64,000 nt of DNA. Origin: Polynucleobacter acidiphobus (GTDB lineage Bacteria; Pseudomonadota; Gammaproteobacteria; Burkholderiales; Burkholderiaceae). The stretch is from positions 186,001 to 250,000 of the forward strand of contig NZ_CP023277.1 in NCBI RefSeq assembly GCF_003065385.1. The letters are read 5' to 3'. The position numbers and the translations under genes were made by a program. The notes below the pieces were generated by a model, which worked only from the letters and a program-made list of their open reading frames with translations, was not told the DNA's origin and did no database searches. Shown here in pieces: positions 26,287-35,896 of this stretch (position 1 is its first letter; each line of letters starts with the position of its first letter).

Positions 26287-27179
26287 ACCACTATTCATTT
26301 CTAACCGAGCTGGAGCCAAATAGTTTTGTTGGCAAAAATATTTATGCGGTATTTGGTAATCCGATTGGGCATAGTAAGTCTCCGCTGATTCATGAGCAGT
26401 TTGCAATACAAACCCAGCAGGAAATGGATTATTTAAGGATTCAGCCACCACTGGACGGATTTGCAGCAATGCTCACCCAATTTTTTGTACTTGGTGGTCA
26501 AGGTGCGAGCGTCACCATTCCGTTTAAATTGGAAGCCTATCAGTTATGCAAACAATTGACTACCCGTGCTCGCTTAGCAGGTGCTGTGAATACCATCTGG
26601 CAAAAAGACGGAGTGCTCTGGGGCGATAACACCGATGGCGCTGGATTGGTGGCTGATCTGCTGTCTCAAGGAGTAGCTATTCATGGAGCAGATGTCCTCA
26701 TTGTGGGGGCTGGTGGTGCAAGTCGTGGGATCCTTGAACCGCTACTAGATCAAAAGCCAAAACGGATTTGGATTGCCAATCGCACCGCTCAAAAAGCTCA
26801 CGAGCTTGTGTCGATATTTCAGCCTATTGCAACTCAGTATGGTGTTGAATTAATGGCAAGTAGCATCGCTCAGCTAGAAGAGCAAGCGACTCTTGCATTT
26901 TCACTCGTGATCAATTCAAGTGCAGCTGGTCTTGAGGACCAAAGTCCTTTAAGCACATTAGCGGCAGATCACGTGTTTTGCCCTGGTTGCTTTGCGTATG
27001 ATTTGGTGTACGGTAAAACCACGGTATTTATGGAGCAAGCCTTGCAGCGCGGCTGTCGGATCAGTGACGGCTTGGGAATGTTGGTAGAGCAAGCCGCCGT
27101 TGCCTTTAGTCAGTGGCGTCAAGTGGACATCAAACGTTTAGATACTAGGGCTGTTATTGCACAGCTTCGGTACGCTTAA
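26283..27179 (+). CDS. aroE: Shikimate 5-dehydrogenase
   Basis: AroE reduces 3-dehydroshikimate with NADPH. The 298-residue protein has SKSPLIHEQFA near 31-41 (shikimate-binding serines), GAVNTIW and NTDGAGL with catalytic Asp, and GAGGASRG near 140-147 for the cofactor. The N-terminus is about 15 residues longer than the E. coli enzyme. The start ATG overlaps the tonB stop (ATGA) and mtgA begins 3 nt after its stop. Confidence 0.95.
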   Translation: MNHYSFLTELEPNSFVGKNIYAVFGNPIGHSKSPLIHEQFAIQTQQEMDYLRIQPPLDGFAAMLTQFFVLGGQGASVTIPFKLEAYQLCKQLTTRARLAGAVNTIWQKDGVLWGDNTDGAGLVADLLSQGVAIHGADVLIVGAGGASRGILEPLLDQKPKRIWIANRTAQKAHELVSIFQPIATQYGVELMASSIAQLEEQATLAFSLVINSSAAGLEDQSPLSTLAADHVFCPGCFAYDLVYGKTTVFMEQALQRGCRISDGLGMLVEQAAVAFSQWRQVDIKRLDTRAVIAQLRYA

Positions 27180-27182
27180 ATC

Positions 27183-27890
27183 ATGTCATGGGTCATGTAT
27201 TTCCTCAAATGCATGGCTTGGGGACTGATCGGTTTGCAGTTTTACTTTGTGATCCAAATTGGTCTATGGGCATTCATGAATCCAAGCAGTACAGCATTTC
27301 AGAGGGCGGAACGTTGGCGTCTTTGTCACTGGAATCTGAGCTGCCCGATCCAGCATCGTTGGGTTTCGTACGAGCAGATCAGCAATGATTTAAAGCGGGC
27401 GATTCTGGTAAGTGAAGACGATATCTTTTTTAAACACAGCGGGGTTCGGATTGAGGATATGCAAAAAGCCTGGGAGCGAAACCAAAAAGGCGGCAGCAAG
27501 GTGGTGCGCGGCGGCTCCACAATCACACAGCAATTGGCCAAGAATTTATTTCTTTCCTCCGAAAAAAACTACCTACGTAAAGTACAGGAGCTAGTCATTA
27601 CCGGACTTTTAGAGTTGATGCTTTCCAAACAGCGGATGTTTGAGATTTATATGAATTCCGTTGAATGGGGTGAGGGGATTTTTGGGATTGGTGCAGCGAC
27701 TTCTCACTACTATGTGACTAATCCAAAAAATATTAGTGGCGAACAGGCAGTCGCATTAGCATCTGCTTTACCAGCGCCAAAGTGCTTCGATAAGAGTAAA
27801 TATTGCAAACGCGGCAGTATTGATTTTGGGGCGCGTCAGCAGTTTATTTTAGAGAATATGGATCGTGTAGCTTTGCCTAAAAACCGCTAG
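27183..27890 (+). CDS. mtgA: Monofunctional biosynthetic peptidoglycan transglycosylase
   Basis: MtgA polymerises lipid II glycan strands without crosslinking them. The 235-residue protein has an N-terminal membrane anchor (about 8-32) and a GT51 domain. The catalytic Glu 78 lies in SEDDIFFKHSG, followed by GGSTITQQLAKNLFLS and KQRMFEIYMNSVEWGEGIFGI. Length and motifs fit MtgA and no transpeptidase domain follows. It is last in the run beginning with the SDR gene. pyrF converges with 17 nt between stops. Confidence 0.95.
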   Translation: MSWVMYFLKCMAWGLIGLQFYFVIQIGLWAFMNPSSTAFQRAERWRLCHWNLSCPIQHRWVSYEQISNDLKRAILVSEDDIFFKHSGVRIEDMQKAWERNQKGGSKVVRGGSTITQQLAKNLFLSSEKNYLRKVQELVITGLLELMLSKQRMFEIYMNSVEWGEGIFGIGAATSHYYVTNPKNISGEQAVALASALPAPKCFDKSKYCKRGSIDFGARQQFILENMDRVALPKNR

Positions 27891-27907
27891 TAATACCAAG
27901 CATCTTT

Positions 27908-28765
27908 TTATTTGGCTTGCGCAGATCGAATCGCATCACGGGTTGCTATTGCTACTTTTCTGGCAGCGTCTGCAAAGTCCTTTCCGTTGCTCGCATACAA
28001 AATGGCGCGCGATGAGTTAATCATCATTCCCGTTCCGGGTTTATTCGCTACTTGCCCCGCAGCAACCGTCGCTTCAATATCCCCGCCTTGCGCCCCGATT
28101 CCAGGGATGAGTAAGGGCATGGCGCCGACGATGGCTCGAACTCGGGCGATTTCTTGGGGAAAGGTGGCTCCCACCACAAGTGCAATTTGACCCGCTTGAT
28201 CCCACTCTTTGGCAAGGTGTGCAACGCGTTCAAACACTGCTTGGTTGCTGTTGATGGGAAGGTTTTGTATATCGGACCCGCCTGGATTGGAGGTACGGCA
28301 CAAGATGATGACCCCTTTGCCCGAGTGCTGAAGATAGGGTTCGATCGAGTCTTTACCCATGTATGGATTGACCGTCACGGCATCGGCCCCATAACGCTCA
28401 AACGCTTCTAATGCGTAATGTTCGGCGGTACTCCCAATATCACCCCGTTTGGCATCCAAAATAATAGGGATCTGTGGGTAGGATCTTTTGAGGTGGGCGA
28501 TCAGGTCTTCCAGTTGGTCCTCTGCTCGTTGGGAGGCAAAGTACGCAAACTGTGGTTTAAATGCACACACCAGGTCAGCACATGAATCCGCAATTTCTTT
28601 ACAAAAATTGAGGATGGCTTTGGGGCCTTTGCCTATGCTGGGCGGGAAGCGCTGGGGATCGGGGTCTAGACCCAGGCAGAGCATGCTGCCCTGGGATGCC
28701 CAGGCAGCCTCGATCTGATCCCGAAAGGACCCCGAATTTTTTACCAAATGTAATGAACGATTCAT
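27908..28765 (-). CDS. pyrF: Orotidine 5'-phosphate decarboxylase
   Basis: PyrF makes UMP from OMP. The 285-residue protein belongs to the longer group (type 2) found in many betaproteobacteria and actinobacteria. It has [11 protein letters not shown] near the N-terminus, [10 protein letters not shown] with the catalytic Asp/Lys pair near 98-105, and PGIGAQGGD near the phosphate-binding loop. It diverges from corA with 40 nt between start codons. Other pyrimidine genes (pyrR, pyrB) are 23 kb away. Confidence 0.94.
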   Translation of the reverse strand: MNRSLHLVKNSGSFRDQIEAAWASQGSMLCLGLDPDPQRFPPSIGKGPKAILNFCKEIADSCADLVCAFKPQFAYFASQRAEDQLEDLIAHLKRSYPQIPIILDAKRGDIGSTAEHYALEAFERYGADAVTVNPYMGKDSIEPYLQHSGKGVIILCRTSNPGGSDIQNLPINSNQAVFERVAHLAKEWDQAGQIALVVGATFPQEIARVRAIVGAMPLLIPGIGAQGGDIEATVAAGQVANKPGTGMMINSSRAILYASNGKDFADAARKVAIATRDAIRSAQAK

Positions 28766-28805
28766 AGTGCATAGGATAAACTAGCGCATTCGTCGGGAGT
28801 TCACC

Positions 28806-29777
28806 ATGATCAACTTGTTCGTCCTACAAAACGGCCGTCTATCGCAAGAGCAAGTCGAAGATCGCAATGAACTGCTCCAACACCACAATCCAATTTGGAT
28901 TGATGTGATTGACCCTGAAGAGGAAGAGCTGCTTTGGATTAAAGAGGCTTTTGCCGTTCAACTCCCTGAGTTGGACGATCTTGGGGACCTGGAGGCGTCT
29001 GCACGCTATTTTGAGGCAGACGATGGGCATCTGCATATTCGCACCGACTTTTTGCTTGACGAAGAAGATACATCACGCAACGTGAGGGTGGCGTTCGTCC
29101 TGACCAATCAGGTGTTGTTCTCGATCCACGATGAAGATTTACCAGTGTTCCGTTTGGTACGCTTGCGGGCGCGTTTGCGTCCGGGTTCGGTCAGTAATGC
29201 GAAGGATGTGCTCCTTGATCTGTACTCCACCGATGCCGAGTACTCCGCCGATGCACTTGAGGAGGTTTATGAAAATCTTGAGCGCGCGGGTAAACGTGTT
29301 TTGTCAGAAACGATCACCGACGCCGACGCAGCAGAAGTTCTTGAGACGATTGCCACTGAAGAAGATACCAACGGCCGAATTCGTCGCAATGTCATGGATA
29401 CGCGGCGCGCACTGTCATTTCTGATGCGAAGCAAATTATTGTCCGATGAACAGCAAGAAGAAGCGCGTCAAATTTTGCGAGACATTGATTCTCTAGAGAA
29501 TCACACAGCATTCTTATTTGACAAGATTAACTTCTTGATGGATGCGACGGTTGGCTTTATTAGTCTGAACCAGAGCAAAATTATTAAGATCTTCTCTGTG
29601 GTCTCGGTCGCCTTAATGCCCCCAACCTTATTGGCAAGCGTTTGGGGTATGAACTTTGAGTACATGCCTGAACTAAAAGAGACCTGGGGCTATCCGCTGG
29701 CAATCATTAGTATGATCATTTCAGCAATGATTCCCTTGGGCTACTTCCGCCACAAAGGCTGGTTGAAGTCAAATTAG
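28806..29777 (+). CDS. corA: CorA-type magnesium/divalent cation transporter
   Basis: CorA is a pentameric Mg2+ channel. The 323-residue protein has a large cytoplasmic N-terminal domain rich in Asp/Glu and two C-terminal helices. The selectivity motif GMN at 281-283 (GMNFEYMPE) lies between the helices, and the tail is basic (RHKGWLKSN). No Mg2+ riboswitch can fit in the 40-nt upstream gap. The last two codons overlap the convergent pncC stop. Confidence 0.93.
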   Translation: MINLFVLQNGRLSQEQVEDRNELLQHHNPIWIDVIDPEEEELLWIKEAFAVQLPELDDLGDLEASARYFEADDGHLHIRTDFLLDEEDTSRNVRVAFVLTNQVLFSIHDEDLPVFRLVRLRARLRPGSVSNAKDVLLDLYSTDAEYSADALEEVYENLERAGKRVLSETITDADAAEVLETIATEEDTNGRIRRNVMDTRRALSFLMRSKLLSDEQQEEARQILRDIDSLENHTAFLFDKINFLMDATVGFISLNQSKIIKIFSVVSVALMPPTLLASVWGMNFEYMPELKETWGYPLAIISMIISAMIPLGYFRHKGWLKSN

Positions 29778-30283
29778 CGTGATTCGCTTGCAGTGAGTTG
29801 CTCAAGCAGCGACTCGATCGCGTAAACGCAAGCCTGCTCCCGAATGTTCTGACGATCACCGCTAAATTGTTTCGTTTGTGAGCGGGTTTGGATTTGATCA
29901 TCCACTTGCATTCCCCAAGCAAAGCAAACCATCCCAACGGGTTTATTCGCACTTCCTCCGCCTGGCCCTGCAATTCCAGTAATAGCAACACTAACTTGGG
30001 CCAGGCTATGGTTGAGAACGCCTTCGGCCATCGCTCGTGCAACTTCTTCACTCACGGCCCCGTACCGTTCGATCAACTCTTTTGGAACACCAATACTCTC
30101 TTCTTTCGCTTGATTACTATAGGTGACAAAGCCCCGCTCAAACCAGTCGCTGGATCCGGCAAGGCTGGTGAGGTGTGCAGCCAATAAACCTCCAGTGCAT
30201 GACTCGGCTGAGGCAATCTTGAAACCTTTAGCCAACAAGATTTGAGCTAATTGTTGAGTCAGTGAGGTGATCGATGAGTTCAT
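29774..30283 (-). CDS. pncC: CinA C-terminal family nicotinamide-nucleotide amidase
   Basis: The 169-residue protein is the stand-alone CinA C-terminal domain, which hydrolyses NMN to nicotinate mononucleotide in pyridine-nucleotide recycling. SAESCTGGLLA near 24-34, with its conserved Ser, and GIAGPGGGSANKPVG near 107-121 are the family motifs. Its start overlaps the pgpA stop (ATGA), and the thiL-pgpA-pncC order is common in Burkholderiales. Its stop overlaps the corA stop on the other strand by 4 nt. Confidence 0.93.
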   Translation of the reverse strand: MNSSITSLTQQLAQILLAKGFKIASAESCTGGLLAAHLTSLAGSSDWFERGFVTYSNQAKEESIGVPKELIERYGAVSEEVARAMAEGVLNHSLAQVSVAITGIAGPGGGSANKPVGMVCFAWGMQVDDQIQTRSQTKQFSGDRQNIREQACVYAIESLLEQLTASESR

Positions 30284-30822
30284 GCGAGCCAGTGTATTCC
30301 AAGCATCACGATCAAAATAGTAAAGAGAGCGGCGATGAGATCATCAATCATGATCCCAAAGCCGTGTTTGATGATCTGCGATGAGTTGAGATGTTCTTGA
30401 TGGACCCAGTTTTTCTTAAAGTATTGATCGACGCGATTGATAGGCCAAGGTTTGGCTGCATCAAAAAACCGAAAGATTAAAAATGCGATTGCTTGCACCC
30501 AAAGAGTGTTGGATCCAATCAGCAGTAGGATCCAAGCAAAGGCGATGATTTCATCCCAAACAATCGAGCCATCATCGGGGCGGCCTAGATCGTGACTGCA
30601 TTGACCGCAAGCCCATAGTCCATAAAACGTTCCAACGCTAAGTAGAACAAACACCGCCTCTGTTGAAAGAAGTGGGTTGAGGATCAAAAACAATCCCCAG
30701 GAAAGCAGTGTGCCAGCCGTACCCGGAGCAATTGGAGCCAGGCCGCTCCCAAAGCCGATACCAAATACCCGATGCACGGATCCCAGCATCCAATTTAATG
30801 ATGGGTGGCGAGTTGCTTTCAT
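30280..30822 (-). CDS. pgpA: Phosphatidylglycerophosphatase A
   Basis: PgpA dephosphorylates phosphatidylglycerol phosphate in the inner membrane. The 180-residue protein shows FGSGLAPIAPGTAGTL near the N-terminus, DDGSIVWDEIIAF near 82-94 with acidic active-site residues, and several membrane helices ending in a hydrophobic C-terminal helix. It starts 6 nt after thiL and overlaps pncC by 4 nt, so the three are co-transcribed. Confidence 0.94.
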   Translation of the reverse strand: MKATRHPSLNWMLGSVHRVFGIGFGSGLAPIAPGTAGTLLSWGLFLILNPLLSTEAVFVLLSVGTFYGLWACGQCSHDLGRPDDGSIVWDEIIAFAWILLLIGSNTLWVQAIAFLIFRFFDAAKPWPINRVDQYFKKNWVHQEHLNSSQIIKHGFGIMIDDLIAALFTILIVMLGIHWLA

Positions 30823-30828
30823 GAATCT

Positions 30829-31884
30829 CTAATCTCGAAAGTGATCAAAAGATCTCAGCAGCGCTTGGGATTTTTCGGGGCTTAGTGGTATGCCCTTACC
30901 ATCCTCGAGTATCAATACGCTTTCATCTTGGGCTTCAGTAATTTGACCAATGCAAGTCAGAGGAAGCCCGAGTTCTTTCGAGAGGCTCGCAATATTGGCA
31001 TGTTGATTTGGGTTTGCAGTAAAGCACAGCTCATAGTCATCGCCGCCAGAGGCAGCGCATTGATACTGAATTGCCGGATCTTGTCGCCGCAACACTGTTG
31101 AGCGGGGCAGGGCATCTAAGTTAAGTTGCGCGCCCACATGGGAGCCCTCCAAAATATGGCGTAAATCACCCAACAATCCATCCGATACATCTAAGGCTGC
31201 AGTTGCGATCCCACGTAGAGCGATCCCGAGCGCAACTCGGGGCAAGGGCGAATGAAGTCGTTGATTGATCCGATTGAGTTCTTCGGCATCCAGATTTAAA
31301 GGCCATTCTTTACGAATACATCCCAGGGCTAAACGAGCGTCGCCCAGTTCGCCAGAGACCCAAATGGAGTCACCCACCCGAGCGCCCGATCGCTTAATTG
31401 CTTGTCCGCATGGAACCACACCAAAGGCTGTGATGCTGATCGTTAATGGCCCTTGACAGGTATCGCCGCCAATCAGGTGGCAATCAAAGAGATCGGCCAA
31501 ATCAAAAAGACCATTTGCAAATCCATGCAGCCATGCTTGCTTTTGTTTTGGTAAGGCGAGCGCCAGAGTAAATCCAGTGGGCTTAGCACCCATTGCGGCG
31601 AGATCCGATAAGTTCACTGCCAGGGATTTTTTCCCGACGAGGTAAGGGTCGGCATCCGCAAAGAAGTGGCGATCGGCCACCAACATATCGGTTGTGATCA
31701 CCAGTTCCTCGTTTGGATGACAAGCAATCACCGCCCCATCATCACCAATGCCAAGAAGTGGTGCGTGTTGGGGTTTAGCCTTCATCATTTGCAGAGCGCG
31801 CGTCTTGAAAATATCGCGAATTAACTCAAATTCCCCGAGTTTGTGGGTATCGGATGGCGGGCTCTGAAGGAATAGCTTTGTCAT
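30829..31884 (-). CDS. thiL: Thiamine-monophosphate kinase
   Basis: ThiL makes thiamine diphosphate from the monophosphate. The 351-residue protein has GEFELIRDIF near the start, GIGDDGAVI (ATP/Mg2+ binding), the VNLSDLAAMGA segment and ASGGDDYELCF. An in-frame ATG 66 nt upstream (31950) would add 22 residues of poor quality, so the ATG at 31884 is preferred; neither has a strong ribosome site. It heads thiL-pgpA-pncC and diverges from maeB. No TPP riboswitch is visible in the 150-nt upstream gap. Confidence 0.93.
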   Translation of the reverse strand: MTKLFLQSPPSDTHKLGEFELIRDIFKTRALQMMKAKPQHAPLLGIGDDGAVIACHPNEELVITTDMLVADRHFFADADPYLVGKKSLAVNLSDLAAMGAKPTGFTLALALPKQKQAWLHGFANGLFDLADLFDCHLIGGDTCQGPLTISITAFGVVPCGQAIKRSGARVGDSIWVSGELGDARLALGCIRKEWPLNLDAEELNRINQRLHSPLPRVALGIALRGIATAALDVSDGLLGDLRHILEGSHVGAQLNLDALPRSTVLRRQDPAIQYQCAASGGDDYELCFTANPNQHANIASLSKELGLPLTCIGQITEAQDESVLILEDGKGIPLSPEKSQALLRSFDHFRD

Positions 31885-32038
31885 CTTTGTATTGTAGGCG
31901 GGCTTTAAAACCCGATTCTTGCAAGACCTGCCGTTTAAGAGGGCATTCAAAGGGAAGGCCTTTAGAGGAATAGAATAGAGTTTTTGGCATTCTTGTTTAA
32001 GGCTCCAAGCCTCCTAATCCCATTACCCGCGAAACCCT

Positions 32039-34375
32039 ATGAGTCAATCTGGCAATAAACCCAATCAAAATAAGGAAGAGCAAATTAAGGCTTTACGTGA
32101 AGCTGCTCTTAAGTACCATGAGTTTCCGGTACCCGGCAAAATATCGATTGCCCCCACCAAGCAATTAACCAATCAACGTGACCTTTCCTTAGCGTATACG
32201 CCAGGAGTAGCAGCTGCTTGTGAAGAAATTAAACGAGACCCTGCCACTGCATTTCGGTATACCGCTCGAGGTAATTTAGTTGGGGTGGTCACTAATGGTA
32301 CGGCCGTATTGGGTTTAGGTGACATTGGCGCACTCGCCAGTAAGCCGGTCATGGAGGGTAAAGCAGTACTCTTTAAAAAGTTTGCTGGGATTGATGTGTT
32401 TGACATTGAAGTCAACGAAAGCGATCCCGAGAAATTGGTTGAGGTGATTGCCGCCCTGGAACCAACCTTTGGCGGAATTAACCTCGAGGACATAAAGGCT
32501 CCCGATTGCTTCTTGGTTGAGCGCAAACTTCGTGAGCGCATGAAGATCCCAGTCTTTCATGATGATCAACATGGCACAGCAATTGTGGTGGCAGCGGCGA
32601 TTCTCAATGGACTAAAAGTCGTTGGTAAAGATATTACGAAGGTCAAGTTAGTGACCTCTGGTGCCGGTGCGGCTGCACTGGCCTGTCTGGAGTTATTAGT
32701 TCATCTTGGATTGCCTAAGAGCAATATTTGGGTCACCGATATTGTCGGTGTGGTTTATGAGGGTCGCACTGAGCTCATGGACCCACAGAAAACACCATTT
32801 GCGCAAAAGACTGACAAGCGTACCCTAGGCGATGTGATTGAGGGGGCTGATGTATTTTTGGGCTTATCGGCTGGCGGCGTCTTGAAGTCGGAGATGGTTG
32901 CCAAAATGGCAGATAAGCCGCTTGTGTTTGCCTTGGCAAATCCAACCCCTGAGATCTTGCCTGAGGAGGTCAAACTGGTTCGCCCCGATGCCGTCATGGC
33001 TACCGGGCGCACTGATTACCCCAATCAAGTCAACAACGTCCTGTGTTTTCCATTTATCTTCCGTGGCGCTTTGGATGTGGGGGCAACCACCATTACCACC
33101 GAGATGGAAATCGCGGCGGTGAAGGCAATTGCTGAGTTAGCTCAAGCAGAACAAAGTGATGTGGTAGCAGCCGTTTATAGCTCCGAGAATCTGGCTTTTG
33201 GTCCAGATTATTTAATCCCGAAACCCTTTGATCCGCGCCTAATTACTGTAATTGCACCAGCCGTTGCAAAGGCCGCCATGGACTGCGGGGTTGCAAGCCG
33301 CCCAATTAAAGATTTTGCTGTCTACAAGGATCAATTGCAGCAGTTTGTGTATCACTCGGGAACGGTCATGAAGCCCTTGTTTGGGATTGCTAAGAAGATC
33401 CCAATGGAGCAAAAGCGCATCGTCTTTTGTGAGGGCGAGGATGAGCGTGTGATGCGTGCCGTGCAAATCATGCTCGATGAAAGTTTGGTCAACCCCATTC
33501 TGATTGGTCGCCCATCGGTGATTGAGCATCGCATTGAGAAGTTCGGGTTGCGCATGAAATCAGGAGTCGATATTGAGATCGTCAATCCAGAAAGTGATGC
33601 GCGCTATCGTGATTTCTGGCAAACCTATTTGCAGCTAACCGAGCGCAAGGGAGTGACCGAGTCCTTCGCGAAGCTCGAGATGCGTCGCCGCAATACCTTA
33701 ATTGGCTCCATCCTCCTCAAAAAAGGACAGGCAGATGGCATGATCTGCGGCACGATCAGTAACACCGGTATTCATTTGAAATACATTGATGAGGTGATTG
33801 GTCACGAACCTGGTGCGACAGTCTACGGAGCAATGTCGGGATTGATATTGCCTAACCGCCAAGTTTTTTTGGTGGATACCCACGTTAATATCGACCCAAG
33901 TGCTCCTGAGTTAGCTGAAATCACACTCTTAGCCGCTAGCGAGATGCGTAAGTTGGGTATGACCCCGAAAGTTGCCTTGCTTTCGCATTCGAACTTTGGT
34001 TCCAGTGACGCCCCATCGGCTGCAAAAATGCGCGAGGTACTAGCGATTTTGCAAAAGGCCGCTCCTGAGCTTGAGGTTGATGGTGAAATGCATGGCGATT
34101 GCGCCTTAGATCCCGAAATCCGTGCAGGCGCCATTACGAACTCAAGCTTGCGTGGCGAGGCTAATTTATTGGTCTTGCCCAATATTGATGCCGCCAATAT
34201 TTCTTATAACCTATTGAAAACTGCCGCGGGTAATGGCGTAGCCATCGGACCGCTTTTGCTCGGGGTTGCAAAACCTATCCATATTTTGACTCCGGCGGCC
34301 ACGGTGCGCCGAATTGTCAATGTGAGCACGCTAGCGGTTGTAGAGGCCGCCAGCCAATCCAAGGGCTTATTTTAA
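32039..34375 (+). CDS. maeB: NADP-type malic enzyme with phosphotransacetylase-like domain
   Basis: This enzyme decarboxylates malate to pyruvate, feeding gluconeogenesis and NADPH supply. The 778-residue protein has the malic N domain (about 25-160; [12 protein letters not shown]), an NAD(P) domain (165-400; [25 protein letters not shown]), and a PTA-like domain (about 435-775) that in related enzymes senses acetyl-CoA and lacks acyltransferase activity. This two-domain layout is the MaeB form. It diverges from thiL; a 20-nt A/T-rich inverted repeat follows the gene. Confidence 0.95.
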   Translation: MSQSGNKPNQNKEEQIKALREAALKYHEFPVPGKISIAPTKQLTNQRDLSLAYTPGVAAACEEIKRDPATAFRYTARGNLVGVVTNGTAVLGLGDIGALASKPVMEGKAVLFKKFAGIDVFDIEVNESDPEKLVEVIAALEPTFGGINLEDIKAPDCFLVERKLRERMKIPVFHDDQHGTAIVVAAAILNGLKVVGKDITKVKLVTSGAGAAALACLELLVHLGLPKSNIWVTDIVGVVYEGRTELMDPQKTPFAQKTDKRTLGDVIEGADVFLGLSAGGVLKSEMVAKMADKPLVFALANPTPEILPEEVKLVRPDAVMATGRTDYPNQVNNVLCFPFIFRGALDVGATTITTEMEIAAVKAIAELAQAEQSDVVAAVYSSENLAFGPDYLIPKPFDPRLITVIAPAVAKAAMDCGVASRPIKDFAVYKDQLQQFVYHSGTVMKPLFGIAKKIPMEQKRIVFCEGEDERVMRAVQIMLDESLVNPILIGRPSVIEHRIEKFGLRMKSGVDIEIVNPESDARYRDFWQTYLQLTERKGVTESFAKLEMRRRNTLIGSILLKKGQADGMICGTISNTGIHLKYIDEVIGHEPGATVYGAMSGLILPNRQVFLVDTHVNIDPSAPELAEITLLAASEMRKLGMTPKVALLSHSNFGSSDAPSAAKMREVLAILQKAAPELEVDGEMHGDCALDPEIRAGAITNSSLRGEANLLVLPNIDAANISYNLLKTAAGNGVAIGPLLLGVAKPIHILTPAATVRRIVNVSTLAVVEAASQSKGLF

Positions 34376-34414
34376 AAGGAAAATATACTTAGTAAGTAGT
34401 TGCTCACTTTTAAA

Positions 34415-34434
34415 TTATTGATAAAAATCAATAA
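34415..34434. repeat. A/T-rich inverted repeat between maeB and the barstar-like gene
   Basis: TTATTGAT and ATCAATAA form a perfect 8-bp inverted repeat with a 4-A spacer, 40 nt after maeB. No T-run follows it, so it is a poor terminator; a regulator-binding site is possible. It is 67 nt before the next gene's ATG. Confidence 0.45.
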
Positions 34435-34500
34435 CTTATCAAATTAGTTCTTGGATTGGGCTTGATTTGGGGGCGGGATAAGGGTAACCTATTACCCATC

Positions 34501-35121
34501 ATGAATATTCTTCCTGAAAACATTACTTCAGCAAGCGTCGAAGATCACAGCCGCGCAGAAAATTGGGACAGAAATGATCAAGCCGATCGCGAGATCTCGG
34601 CGGCGAGCATTTATGCGCAAGGCGGGCTGTCGCGTCTTCAGACCTATGCTGCCAATCAAGACCTAGGAAAAAAAGTGACAGCTTCTTGGCGTGCCGCTTT
34701 GGCGATGAGAGATGCTGGTCCCCCAGCAATGTTGCGCAGTGTGCGCCCCAATATCGTGCAATCGATTCGTGCATTTAGAACCAGTGATTTGGCCGAGGCT
34801 GCAACGGAGTTAGGCCAGCACTTTGTTTATGCAAGTTGCACCAATGCCAACACCAAGGGCGAGGTACTCGAAGCAATTGCGAACGCCTATATGTTCACCA
34901 AACAGCAGGCGAAAAACTTTGATCCGCTGTTAGATGCGCTGACAACCTTGGTTGACAAAGCAGGTCCTCAGCCAGGTTTTGTGGTGGTCCTCGAAGGCTT
35001 ACCTTGCACCCAAAAGTTTGACAAAGAAGCGAGAGAGACTCTATTGGATGTGTTCCGCGATGCGGTTGAGTTTTGGTCCGAGCGCCGCGTCCCGTATCGG
35101 GTCTTTTACTCGTTCGCCTAA
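34501..35121 (+). CDS. Barstar-family protein, no cognate RNase nearby
   Basis: The C-terminal part (about 105-206) resembles barstar, the inhibitor of the RNase barnase. NFDPLLDALTTLV aligns with the barstar helix that binds barnase; Asp 141 and Asp 145 keep the spacing of barstar Asp35/Asp39. VVVLEGLP and LLDVFRDA match the strand and last helix. The first 100 or so residues are unrecognised and polar. A TTG at 34456 would extend it by 15 residues; the ATG at 34501 is preferred. GGGTAA/TTACCC forms a hairpin (34482-34497) just before the ATG. No secreted RNase is encoded nearby, so the target is unknown. The stop overlaps the rsmE stop. Confidence 0.72.
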   Translation: MNILPENITSASVEDHSRAENWDRNDQADREISAASIYAQGGLSRLQTYAANQDLGKKVTASWRAALAMRDAGPPAMLRSVRPNIVQSIRAFRTSDLAEAATELGQHFVYASCTNANTKGEVLEAIANAYMFTKQQAKNFDPLLDALTTLVDKAGPQPGFVVVLEGLPCTQKFDKEARETLLDVFRDAVEFWSERRVPYRVFYSFA

Positions 35122-35870
35122 CTCGTCTTTAAACTCCAAATACTCTCAACGGCTGAGATCGCAACGATCCCAGCCGTTTCTGTTCGTACTATGCGTGGGC
35201 CAAGTGATAGGGCGGTAAAACCAGCCTGTTTGGCATATTCCTCCTCCTCTTTGCAAAAGCCGCCCTCTGGACCAATGGCAAGCGTAATACTTTGGGGTGG
35301 GTGTTGATTGAGAAATTGATGCAGCGAAGCGGTACTCGTTGTACTCAGAAGTATTTTTAACCCAGCCTTGCTTGGTTTGAATGCATCCCGAGGATGTTGG
35401 ATTGAAGTAACTTCTGGAATGACGCTACGATCACATTGCTCACACGCTGCTTGCGCGATTGCCTGCCAATGAAGCAGGCGCTTTTCTAGTCGTTTTGGGT
35501 CGTTTTTGAGTTTGACCACCGAGCGCTCACACTCAATGGGGGTGATGCTTGTAGCCCCCGTCTCAACGGCTTTCTCGATGATCCAATCCATTTTGTCACC
35601 GCTGGCAAGTCCCTGAATAAGCTCTATGCGATAAGGGAGCTCGCGCTGGCGATCTTCTTGGATTTGTGTAATTTCTATCTGAGAAGGGGTTTCGTTCGCT
35701 CTGGAGAGCCTTCCCACCGCAGTATGGCCTTTGCCATCAAAGACGGTGAAGACATCATCCGCTCCGATGCGACGAACGCGTAGGTGATGGGCTAAATCCC
35801 CATCAATTGGAAGAAGTAGTTTTGGGAGATTGGATTGGGCCCAATCACCCGCTAGGTAGAACTGTGGCAT
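35118..35870 (-). CDS. rsmE: 16S rRNA m3U1498 methyltransferase
   Basis: RsmE methylates N3 of U1498 of 16S rRNA in the assembled 30S subunit. The 250-residue protein has the N-terminal PUA-like RNA-binding region (LAHHLRVRRIGADDVFTVFDG) and a SPOUT domain. AIGPEGGFCKEEE near 195-207 and LSLGPRIVRTETA near 225-237 form the SAM-binding knot. The gene ends with a TAG overlapping the TAA of the convergent barstar-like gene. fur lies 26 nt upstream on the same strand. Confidence 0.95.
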   Translation of the reverse strand: MPQFYLAGDWAQSNLPKLLLPIDGDLAHHLRVRRIGADDVFTVFDGKGHTAVGRLSRANETPSQIEITQIQEDRQRELPYRIELIQGLASGDKMDWIIEKAVETGATSITPIECERSVVKLKNDPKRLEKRLLHWQAIAQAACEQCDRSVIPEVTSIQHPRDAFKPSKAGLKILLSTTSTASLHQFLNQHPPQSITLAIGPEGGFCKEEEEYAKQAGFTALSLGPRIVRTETAGIVAISAVESIWSLKTS

Positions 35871-35896
35871 ACACGCTCAGTGAGTAATTGGATCAA

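Noticed and set aside
31885..32038. TPP riboswitch upstream of thiL
   Set aside because: I found no conserved thi-box sequence in the short gap.
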